The notes under the pieces are model-generated. The model ran no database searches. It was not told the origin of the DNA and worked only from the letters and a program-made list of their open reading frames with translations. The position numbers and the translations under genes are program-made. A stretch of 64,000 bases of DNA from assembly GCF_023208015.1 (NCBI RefSeq), contig NZ_CP051627.1, forward strand, positions 4,136,422-4,200,421. The letters run 5' to 3'. Numbering within the stretch: position 1 is the stretch's first letter; the number at the start of each line of letters is the position of its first letter. This DNA comes from Thermobifida alba. GTDB lineage: Bacteria; Actinomycetota; Actinomycetes; Streptosporangiales; Streptosporangiaceae. Positions 33,927 through 42,100 of this stretch are shown piece by piece.

Positions 33927-34946
33927 TCACGCTCCGGAGAAGAGAGGGGCGGACGGGTCGAGGGGGAACAGCGCCGGGTCGGGCACGCGCAGGGCCGCCC
34001 AGTCGGACGCGGACAGGGCGAGCAGGCGTTCCCGGGCCGTGCGCGGCGGGAAGGGCGCCAGGTCCGCGACGCTGAGCAGGGTGGCGGCGGCCATGATGTG
34101 CCCCAGCCGCAGGCACGACTCGGGGTCGCGGCCGTCCAGCAGGCCGGAGAGGAAGCCCGCGGCGAAGGCGTCGCCCGCCCCGACCGCCTCGACCACCTCG
34201 ACGCGGGGCGCGGGGACGAAGACCCGCTCCCCCTCCCCGTAGTAGACCGCGCCGACCTCGGCGTCCTTGACCACGAGGCGGACGGCGCCGCCCAGCAGGG
34301 CGTGCACGTCGTCGGCGGTGGCGGTGCGCCACAGCCGTTCGGCCTCGTCCCGGCCGACGAAGACCAGGTCGGCCGCGCGGGCCAGTTCCAGGAGGGGACG
34401 CGCCGCGGTCTCGGCCGACCACAGCGCGGGACGGTGGTTGACGTCGAAGGAGACCGGCGGCAGGCCGGGGAGCCGTTCGACGAGCAGGCGCCGGGTGAAC
34501 GCGGCGCAGTCGGGGGACAGCGCCGGGGTGATGCCGGACAGGTGCAGCAGTGCCGCGTCGCGCAGCTCCGGCCGCTCGGCCAGGTCCGGGCCGAGCGCGG
34601 AGGCGGCGGAGCCCTGCCGGTAGTAGTACACCGAGGTGCCGCCGGGAGCGGGGTCTTTGAGGTAGAGGCCGGTGGGGCGCTCGGGGTCGGTCTCCACCAG
34701 CGTCACGTCCACCCCGTAGCGGGCCAGGGTCCGGGTGATGATCCGCCCGAAGGGGTCGTCGCCGACCCGGCTCATCCAGGCGACCCGGTGGCCGAGTCCG
34801 GCGAGCCCGCAGGCGACGTTGGACTCCGCGCCGCCGATCCGCGGCAGCAGCGGCGGCTGCTCGGCCAGCGGGGTCGGCGAGGCGGGGGAGAGCTGCCCCA
34901 TCGTCTCGCCGACGCAGATCACGTCGTAGGAATCGGCTCCGGTCAC
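33927..34946 (-). CDS. kdgK: 2-keto-3-deoxygluconate kinase (PfkB family)
   Basis: Ribokinase-fold sugar kinase of about 339 residues: N-terminal DVICVGETMGQLSP, GGAESNVACGLAGLGHRVAW, the YYYRQGSAAS lid region typical of KDG kinases, and the anion-hole/catalytic motif EAVGAGDAFAAGFLSG. It phosphorylates 2-keto-3-deoxygluconate to KDPG for the adjoining aldolase. The GTG at 34946 is chosen; an upstream start at 34979 adds a glycine-rich tail. Substrate is inferred from the eda partner. No regulator is adjacent. Confidence 0.88.
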   Translation of the reverse strand: MTGADSYDVICVGETMGQLSPASPTPLAEQPPLLPRIGGAESNVACGLAGLGHRVAWMSRVGDDPFGRIITRTLARYGVDVTLVETDPERPTGLYLKDPAPGGTSVYYYRQGSAASALGPDLAERPELRDAALLHLSGITPALSPDCAAFTRRLLVERLPGLPPVSFDVNHRPALWSAETAARPLLELARAADLVFVGRDEAERLWRTATADDVHALLGGAVRLVVKDAEVGAVYYGEGERVFVPAPRVEVVEAVGAGDAFAAGFLSGLLDGRDPESCLRLGHIMAAATLLSVADLAPFPPRTARERLLALSASDWAALRVPDPALFPLDPSAPLFSGA

Positions 34947-35109
34947 CGTGCCACCACCCTCCGCACCGCCGCCCGTCACACTAGCGTCCTCCGATCCGCT
35001 CAGGGAGGGGCCGGTGCGCGTGACGGGCGGCGGCGCGGGGTCCCCGCCGGGACCGCTCCGGGCGACTCGGCATGCGCTCGGGGCGGGGCGGCGGGTGCTT
35101 CGGCGTGGA

Positions 35110-35688
35110 TCAGGCGACCCGGCGTGCGGAGTGGAAGTTCTGGTCGAAGTGGCCGGACATGCGGACGACCTGGACGTTCTTGCCGCGCCGCGGCGCGTGG
35201 ATCATCCTGCCGTCGCCGACGTACATCCCCACGTGGCTCGGGCCGGAGTAGAAGAAGACCAGGTCACCGGGGCGCAGTTGCGACCGGGAGACCGGCCTGC
35301 CCTGGGTGACCTGGTCGTGGGTGGTGCGTTTCAACGTCACCCCCGCCTGTCTGTAGGACCACTGTACGAGTCCGGAGCAGTCGAAGGAGTCCGGGCCGGC
35401 CGCCCCCCAGCGGTAGGGGGCTCCGATCTTGCTCTCGGCGTGGCGCAGCGCCTCCTCCGCGGTGCTGCTGCGGCTCCTGTCACCGCCCCGGCTGCCTCGA
35501 ACGTGCTGTTCTTCCTGAGAGGAGTCCGCTCCCGGGTCCACGCGGTACGCGGCACCCGTGACCGGGGTGGCGGTCGCGATGCTGACCGTGGCGGCCAGCG
35601 TCAGCGCGGAGAAGGCCGTGGCGGCCCGGCCGATGAGGCGCGGGGCGTTTTCTCTCTGTGACCGACCGAAACCCTCGTTGCAGAACAT
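35110..35688 (-). CDS. secreted NlpC/P60 cell-wall hydrolase
   Basis: 192 residues: a long signal peptide (basic start, then FSALTLAATVSIATATPVTG, cleavage near residue 48), a Ser/Arg-rich linker, and a C-terminal NlpC/P60 domain. The catalytic cysteine is in DSFDCSGLVQWSYRQAG and the histidine in PSHVGMYVGDGRMIHAP. Such enzymes cut the D-Glu-mDAP bond of peptidoglycan stem peptides. The ATG at 35688 follows GGGAAG; the upstream open frame is not credible. Confidence 0.92.
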   Translation of the reverse strand: MFCNEGFGRSQRENAPRLIGRAATAFSALTLAATVSIATATPVTGAAYRVDPGADSSQEEQHVRGSRGGDRSRSSTAEEALRHAESKIGAPYRWGAAGPDSFDCSGLVQWSYRQAGVTLKRTTHDQVTQGRPVSRSQLRPGDLVFFYSGPSHVGMYVGDGRMIHAPRRGKNVQVVRMSGHFDQNFHSARRVA

Positions 35689-36387
35689 GGTGTCTTCCCT
35701 CGATTTGTGGACAAAGGACACATTCGTTGTGCGGAAGGGGATGACGCTGCCCACCGAAACACAGGGGTGCTCTGATTGACGGATATAAAAAGCAGATCGG
35801 CGTGTCTCGCCGAAACGATCGTCGCGGGGGTCTCGACGCGAGCGGATCGGAAGGTCTGGATGGGCGGGCCGGGGAGCGGTGGAAGCGGTCGGGGCATCTG
35901 GCCGGGGAGAGTCGGCGCCGGTTCGCCCGTTATCGGGCCATGCCCTGTCAGCAGGCGGGTTCGGGAGTGTCACGGAGAGGTCACAGGGCGAGTTAACGTG
36001 GACTTTATACATCCGGTCATCCCATGAATCGGAGGATTGGGGAACTGATCCGAATCGGTCACCGGGGGCCCGGGGAGGACGTCGATGGAATCGGCTCGGA
36101 AAAAGTGCCTCCTGTGATTTATTGGCCCTCTCTTGACTCCCGGGAAACCGGTGGAAGCGGGAAATTCGACAACCTCGCCAAAGGGATTTTTCGGAAAAGT
36201 ACGGGGGAATTCTCCGGGCCGCGCCCCGGTGGAGTGCCGGAATCCCTGGTCGGTGCCCGGTTCCCCGCTGCCATCCGGAACCGGGACTCCCCGCAGTGCT
36301 CCGGTCCACTTCCCGTCACCGTGAGTATGGGGCTGATGTGGGGCATCGTCCGGCTTGTGACCGCTGTGGGCTACGATTCCGGGAGCC
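35689..36387. other. 700-bp gap upstream of the NlpC/P60 and GNAT genes, no supported gene
   Basis: GC content dips here and frames on both strands lack third-position bias. On the minus strand TATAAA at 36009-36004 could be a -10 box for the hydrolase, leaving a leader of about 310 nt, though I see no good -35. I compared the leader with the ydaO (c-di-AMP) riboswitch known before actinomycete cell-wall hydrolase genes and found no convincing match. Confidence 0.45.
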
Positions 36388-36837
36388 ATGATTATCCGTG
36401 CGGCCATCCGGTCTGACCTCGGCGCGATCCTGCGGCTCCTGCGTGACCTGGGGGAGGCTGCCCCCACGCAGAGCGGCACCGTTCGCATGTCCTCGGCCAC
36501 CGTCCGGGCCTGGACCCGCATCGAGAACGACCCCGAACGCACCGTGCTGGTGGCCGAACGCCGCGGACAGATCATCGGCACCCTCGACCTCATCGTGATC
36601 GCCAACCTCACCCACGACGCCCAGCCGTGGGCGGTGATCGACAACGTGGTGGTGGACGCGGCCTACCGGCGCACCGGGATCGGCCGGGCACTGCTGGAGG
36701 ACGCGGTCAACCGGGCCGTCCGGGCCGGCTGCTACAAGATCGAGATGCTCGCCCACGAGAGTCAGGGCAGCGCCCGCGAGTTCTGCCTGGCCATGGGATT
36801 CAGCGTGTCCGCCGAGGGCTTCCGCCGCTACCTGTGA
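36388..36837 (+). CDS. GNAT family N-acetyltransferase
   Basis: 149 residues with the acetyl-CoA fold: IIRAAIRSDLGAILRLLRDL at the N-terminus, AVIDNVVVDAAYRRTGIGRA (motif A, with RRTGIG pyrophosphate loop) and EFCLAMGFSVSAEGFRRYL at the end. Substrate unknown. GGGAG lies about five bases before the ATG, and a strong bidirectional hairpin follows the stop. Confidence 0.88.
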   Translation: MIIRAAIRSDLGAILRLLRDLGEAAPTQSGTVRMSSATVRAWTRIENDPERTVLVAERRGQIIGTLDLIVIANLTHDAQPWAVIDNVVVDAAYRRTGIGRALLEDAVNRAVRAGCYKIEMLAHESQGSAREFCLAMGFSVSAEGFRRYL

Positions 36838-36840
36838 CCC

Positions 36841-36891
36841 CGGCACGGCGAGGGGGCGGGACCCGACGGGTCCCGCCCCCTCGCCGTGCCG
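36841..36891. terminator. perfect 24-bp hairpin between GNAT and DivIVA genes
   Basis: Arms 36841-36864 and 36868-36891 are perfectly complementary with a 3-nt loop. It sits 3 bp after the GNAT stop and 12 bp before the end of the convergent DivIVA gene, so it should terminate both. Confidence 0.9.
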
Positions 36892-36903
36892 CGACGCCGC
36901 GCG

Positions 36904-38007
36904 TCACGAGGAGTTGGAGTCCGTGCCCGTCTGCTCCGTGGGCGCGGGGTGGCGGTACACGCCGGTGAGCCCGGCGGCCGAGGGCGGCACGGGAGCCGTG
37001 GCCTCGTCGTCGGTCGGCGCCGGGCCCGCGTAGCGGAAGCCGTGCGGGCGTCCCGGAAGCGGACGCACCGGCTGCGACGTCGGACCGGTCTTCGGCTGCT
37101 CCTCAGGAGCCAGGTTCACCGTGGCCTCGTTGTCGGCCGGGGCCAGTCGGGTGGTGGCCTCGTTGTCGGCCGGGGCCAGTCGGGTGGTGGCCTCGTCGTC
37201 GGAGGAGGCCGGCGCGCGCTGGGCCTCCTGGGCGGGGCCGGCGGACTCGGCGGGCTTCACGGGCGCGGACTCGGACGGCTTGGCGGCCGCGGGCTTGGCC
37301 GCGTCCGCGGAGCCGCTCTCGAAGTCGGAGCGCTTGAGCCCGGCGTCCAGCACCCCGGCCTTGGCCTCGGCCTGGAGCAGTTCGGCGAGGGTGTCGCGCA
37401 TGTCGTTGAGGCGGCGCAGCGCCTCCCCGTGTGTCGCGGTCAGCCGCTTCAGACGCCGGTCCGCGGTGTCGTGGATCTTGTTCGCGCGGGTCTCGGCCTC
37501 GTTCAGCTTGCGCTCGGCCTCCTTGGCGGCCTCGTCACGCAGCCGCTCCGCCTCCTGCTTGGTGGAGGTGAGCAGTTCCTTCGCCTCGTCCCGGGCGCCG
37601 TTGACGATCCGCTCCGCCTGCTCCTGGGCGCTCTTGACCTTGGCCTTGGCCTCCTCCTCGGCCTTGGCCCGGATCTCCTCGACCTCCTTGTCGACCTGGG
37701 CGCGCTTGTCCGCGGCCTCCTCCTCCGCGATGCGCAGGATGTTGGCCAGCCGTTCACTGATCTGCTCGTGCTCCGGCTTGACCGCGGCCTTGGCCTTGGC
37801 CTCGGCGAGCTCACGACGCAGCTGCTCCAGTTCGTCGTGGGCGCGGGCCAGCCGCTCCTGCAGGTCACGGAGCTGGTTGTGGTTGCGGACGACGAAGTCG
37901 TCGACCTGACGCTTGTCGTATCCGCCCTTGCGGACCGTCGGGAAGGCGTCTTCGCGCAGCAGGTTGGGGAGTATCTCTGGGCTGTGTTCGTTCATGTCCT
38001 TGATCAC
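36904..38007 (-). CDS. DivIVA/Wag31-like coiled-coil protein
   Basis: Cytoskeletal-type protein of about 367 residues. A DivIVA N-terminal segment (FPTVRKGGYDKRQVDDFVVR) leads into a coiled coil from about residue 40 to 215, rich in Ala/Glu/Lys/Arg. The last 140 residues are disordered and contain DDEATTRLAP, DNEATTRLAP, DNEATVNLAP and DDEATAPVPP. DivIVA proteins mark curved membrane at poles and septa and guide apical growth. The start is uncertain: GTG 38007 or ATG 37995, both with poor ribosome-binding sites. It is somewhat different from canonical Wag31 and not in the dcw cluster, so it is probably a paralogue. Confidence 0.85.
   Translation of the reverse strand: MIKDMNEHSPEILPNLLREDAFPTVRKGGYDKRQVDDFVVRNHNQLRDLQERLARAHDELEQLRRELAEAKAKAAVKPEHEQISERLANILRIAEEEAADKRAQVDKEVEEIRAKAEEEAKAKVKSAQEQAERIVNGARDEAKELLTSTKQEAERLRDEAAKEAERKLNEAETRANKIHDTADRRLKRLTATHGEALRRLNDMRDTLAELLQAEAKAGVLDAGLKRSDFESGSADAAKPAAAKPSESAPVKPAESAGPAQEAQRAPASSDDEATTRLAPADNEATTRLAPADNEATVNLAPEEQPKTGPTSQPVRPLPGRPHGFRYAGPAPTDDEATAPVPPSAAGLTGVYRHPAPTEQTGTDSNSS
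37121..37186. repeat. 33-bp tandem repeat in the DivIVA-like gene
   Basis: Two identical 33-bp units (37121-37153 and 37154-37186) followed by a partial third unit from 37187 encode repeated NEATTRLAPAD segments in the disordered tail. Confidence 0.85.
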
Positions 38008-38334
38008 CAGGTCGACAGTGGTCGGATCGGGGGGATGGGCTTTTACTCTCTGCCTATCGTTCCCATAACGCCTCCGGTACGAGGTGGGGGAATCCTAGTT
38101 CGCAACGGGGGAATGCGATATGCGAGCGGGGGCCGGACGGGGTGCGGGCGTGACCGCGGGGCGGCGGAGGCGTCCCGGCGGTGACGTGTCCGGACCGCTC
38201 GGCGGCGGCGTGCGCGCAGCCCCCGTCGAACCGGCCAGGGGCCACCCCACTAAAGTATGGGCGATCACGCCCGTGCATGGACGGTATCGGTCATCTTCCC
38301 TGTCCGCACGTGGTCCTGTTCAGGAGGAGGTCGC

Positions 38335-38874
38335 ATGTCCGGCGGCGGAGCGGGTCCGCGGATCGGATCGGCTGACTTCGGCGAGCCGGTGATCCACCCC
38401 GAGGCATGGATCGCGCCGGGAGCCGTGGTGGTGGGACGGGTCCGGATCGGCGCCCGCAGCAGTGTCTGGTACGGGTCGGTGCTGCGGGCCGACACCGAGG
38501 ACATCGTCGTGGGGGAGCGCTGCAACATCCAGGACCTGTGCTGCCTGCACGCGGATCCGGGGGAGCCCGCGATCCTGGGCGACGGGGTGAGCCTCGGCCA
38601 CAAGGCGATGGTGCACGGCGCGGTGGTCGAGGACGGCGCGCTGATCGGGATCAACGCCGTCGTGCTGGGCCGGGCGACGGTGGAGGCCGGAGCGCTCGTG
38701 GCCGCGGGCGCGCTGGTGCCTCCGGGCAAACGGGTCCCCGCGGGGACCCTGTGGGCGGGCGTACCGGGCAGGGTCGTCCGGGAGCTGACCGACGCCGAGC
38801 GGGAGAACCTGGTGGGGACCTCCGAACGGTACACGGGGTACGCCGCGCAGCACCGCGGCGTCGAGTGGCGCTGA
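38335..38874 (+). CDS. gamma-class carbonic anhydrase-like hexapeptide protein
   Basis: Left-handed beta-helix protein of 179 residues. Hexapeptide turns run through the middle (WIAPGAVVVGRVRIGARSSV, VVEDGALIGINAVVLGRATV). The three zinc histidines of the Cam/CamH family appear as LHADPG, GHKAMVHG, with the conserved Arg/Asp (VLRADTEDIVVGERCNIQD). Many family members have unknown substrates, so carbonic anhydrase activity is likely but unproven. The ATG at 38335 follows AGGAGGAGG; the longer frame upstream is rejected. Confidence 0.9.
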   Translation: MSGGGAGPRIGSADFGEPVIHPEAWIAPGAVVVGRVRIGARSSVWYGSVLRADTEDIVVGERCNIQDLCCLHADPGEPAILGDGVSLGHKAMVHGAVVEDGALIGINAVVLGRATVEAGALVAAGALVPPGKRVPAGTLWAGVPGRVVRELTDAERENLVGTSERYTGYAAQHRGVEWR

Positions 38875-38947
38875 TCCCGTACGGACGAGCCCGTCGGCGG
38901 GACCGCGCCGCGGACCCGCCGCAGGACGACGTCAGAGGCCGTCGGGA

Positions 38948-39088
38948 TCAGACCGCGGCGACCAGCCCCGGCGTCGAGAACCACCGGTGCCGCACGTAGC
39001 GCACCACCAGGGTGGCGATGTGGGCGACGAGTGCTTCGACGAGCAGGGCCAGGGTCTTGGCGAGCAGTGTCGAGAGGAAGTCGGACAC
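38948..39088 (-). CDS. 46-residue amphipathic/membrane small protein
   Basis: GTG at 39088 with AAGGA eight bases upstream encodes a short protein with one hydrophobic helix (LSTLLAKTLALLVEALVAHI) and a basic end (VVRYVRHRWFSTPG). It has its own promoter-like sequence upstream and lies 91 bp downstream of the P-type ATPase on the same strand. I do not recognise a family; association with the ATPase is inferred from position. Confidence 0.6.
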   Translation of the reverse strand: MSDFLSTLLAKTLALLVEALVAHIATLVVRYVRHRWFSTPGLVAAV

Positions 39089-39125
39089 GGACGATCCTTT
39101 GACGGTTTGGGTAAGTACGCCCCTT

Positions 39126-39156
39126 TTATAACCGATGGCGAAGACCAGTGCGTCAA
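39126..39156 (-). promoter_or_regulatory. candidate promoter of the 46-residue protein gene
   Basis: On the minus strand TTGACG (39156-39151) and TTATAA (39131-39126) are 19 bp apart, giving a predicted leader of about 30 nt to the GTG at 39088. Confidence 0.5.
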
Positions 39157-39179
39157 CCGACCGCTGTCCAACGAGTGAA

Positions 39180-42100
39180 TCATCCCTGACCAGCAGGTTT
39201 CCCCTCTGTCTGCACCTCCCGCCGCTCCTCCCGGTCGCGCAGCCACCGGCCGAGCAGCGACGCGGCGACGGCGAACCCCGCCGACGCGCCGAGTCCGACC
39301 AGCCAGCCGTACGGCGTCAACGGCCGACAGCCGAAGAAGCGGCTGGCCCCCGGCCACTGCACGATGGCGCCCAGGACGGCGAAGGACGCCGCCCCCGAGG
39401 CGAGCACCACCGGATCCCGCCCGCCCGCGGCGACGGTCTGGGCCAACTGGGCGCCCACCAGGGCGACCAGTGCCGCCGTGTTCGCCTGCCCGCCGGCACC
39501 GCCGAGCAGCCAGGCGGTCAGCGCGGCCGAGGCGGTGGTGACCGAGCGGATCACGATGTCGCGGTTGAGCGCCGACCCCAGGGACTGCTCCGGCCCCTCG
39601 TCGAGCAGCTCTTCCTCGCGCACCCCGTACGGCCGCCGCGTGGCCAGGGCGATGGACGGCAGCATGTCGGTGAGCAGGTTCACCAGGAGCAGTTGCCGCA
39701 CGTTGAGCGGGATCGTGCCGCTGAGCAGTCCCGCGCCGACGGTGAAAGCGACCTCGCCCAGGTTGCCGCCGAGCAGCACCGACAGGGCGTTGCGGGTGGA
39801 CCGCCACATCGCCCGGCTGTCGGCGATGGCGTGCGCGATGGTCTCGATCCGGTTGTCGGTGACCACCACCGACGCCGCCGCGCGCGCCGCGGGGGTGGCG
39901 CGCGTGCCCAACGCGATCCCCACGTCGGCCAGCCGGATCGCGGGGGCGTCGTTCGCGCCGTCGCCGGTGACGGCGACCACGTGCCCGTCCTCGTGCAGCG
40001 CCCGGACGATCCGGGCCTTCTGCTCCGGGCTGACCCGGGCGAACACGGACACCTCGGAGACCACCCCGGTCAGCGCCTCGTCGGAGAGCTCCGCCAGCTC
40101 CGCCCCCGTCATGGTCCTGCCGTCCAGCAGGCCCAGTTCGGCCGCGACGGCCTCCGCGGTACTGGGGTGGTCGCCGGTGACCATGACCACCCTGACCCCC
40201 GCCGACGCCAGCCGCTCCACCGCACCGGCCGCGGCGGAGCGGACCGGGTCGGAGATCCCGACCAGGCCGAGCAGCCGCAGGCCCCGGATGCGTCCGTCCT
40301 CCAGGTCGCTCCGGTCGGAGGCGGCCCGCTCGGCCACGGCCAGCACCCGGTAGCCCTGTCTGGCCAGCCGCTCCACCTCGTGGGCCACCGTGGCCCGGGC
40401 GCGTGCGTCGAAGGGCGCCGTCCGCCCCTGCTCCGTCCAGGTGTCGCAGCGCTCCAGAACGACCTCCGGCGCGCCCTTCACCGCGATCAGCTGCCCCCCG
40501 GGGGTCCGGCCGAGCACGGCGTGGTAGCCGCGTCCGGGCTCGAAGGGCAGTTCGTCGACCCGCTCCCAGGCCCCCACCCCCTCGTCGGGGGCCATGTCCA
40601 GCCACTTCGCGCCGCGCGCGACCGCCCGGTCCGTGGGGTGCGCCAGCTTGGCGCTCCCGTTGCGCTCGGGGTTGGCCCGCAGTGCTCCGGCGATGACGGG
40701 ACGCATCCGCTCCGGGGGCCTCGTGCGCTTGCCCACGGGAGCGGACTCGACGCCGTCGGAGACCAGCCGCAGCCGCAGCCGCCCCTCGGTCAGCGTCCCG
40801 GTCTTGTCGAAGCAGAGGACGTCGACCCGGCCCAGCGGTTCGATGGTCGTCGGGTCCCGGACGAGCACGCCGTGGCGGGAGAGTCGCCGCGCGGTGGCGA
40901 GCTGGGCGGCCGTGGCCAGGAAGGGCAGCCCTTCCGGCACGGCGCCCACGGTGAGTGCCACCGCCGGGCCCAGCGCCTGGGCCAGGCTCCGCCCGCGCAG
41001 CAGCTGTCCCACCATGAGCACGGCTCCCGCCCCCAGGGAGAGGGGCAGGGTGACGGCGGTGAGCTCCCGGAGCCGGGCCTCCACCCCTCCCCGGGGGCCC
41101 TCCCCCGCCCGCGCGCGCATGGTGCGGCCGACCTCGGTGCGCTCCCCGGTGGCGACGACGACCGCGACGGCGTCACCCGCCGCGACGACCGTCCCCTCGT
41201 ACAGCATGGAGTGCCGGTCGGCGACGGCCCGCGCGGCGCTCGGCCGGGCGCTCTTGGCGACCGGCTGCGACTCGCCGGTCAGACCGGACTCGTCGACCTC
41301 CAGGGCCTCGGCGGCCAGCAGGCGGCAGTCGGCCGGGACGGCGTCCCCGGCGGTGAGCGCGATCACATCACCCGGCACCAGCCGGTCGGCGGTCTCCGCG
41401 ACCGGCTCCGGACTGTCCGGACGCCGGACCGAGGTCCGGACCGCGCTCAGGTCGACGAGTCTGCGCAGTGCCCGGTCCGCGCCGATCCGCTGGGCGCCGG
41501 AGACGACCGCGTTCACCCCGAGCACCGCGACGATGAGCAGCGCGTCGACGGCCGAGCCCACCGCGGCCGAGAGTCCGGCCCCCACCGCGAGCACGGGCGT
41601 CAGGGGGTTGTCCAACTCCTCCACCATGAGCTGGCCGAAGCCGGGGGCGCGGTCCCGTTCGCCGTCGGCCTCGGCAGGGCGCCGCCGGGTCGCCTCGTCC
41701 TCGCTCAGTCCCGTCGTCGAGGACCTGAGTCTGGAGAGCACCGCCTCGGCGGACCAGGCGTGCCAGGGGACGCGCTCCTGCGGTACCGGGTCGGGACGCC
41801 GTGCCGCCTCGACGCCGGCCCAGGCGCCCCGGGCTATCGCGACCAGGATCGCCGTGTTGACCGCCGTGGACGCTCTCCGGTCGGCGGTCGCCGCGGGGCC
41901 CGCCGCGGTGAGCAGTGCCCCGGCCGTCGCCCCCAGGGCGGCGATCCGCACGCCGATCTCGCTCATCCGCCGCGCGGTCCGCACCGCGTCGACGACCAGG
42001 CAGGCCCCGGCGAGGTCGGGACCGCACAGCAGGTGGGCCGCCCAGGCGGGGGCGGCCGAGCGTCCGGTGATCCCGATGCCCACGTCGGAGGCGGCCAGCG

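Noticed and set aside
35689-35990. ydaO (c-di-AMP) riboswitch in the NlpC/P60 leader
   Set aside because: I compared by eye and the characteristic conserved blocks were not present.
36024-36416. 130-codon plus-strand frame before the GNAT gene
   Set aside because: Low third-position GC and overlap with the well-supported GNAT start; no motif.
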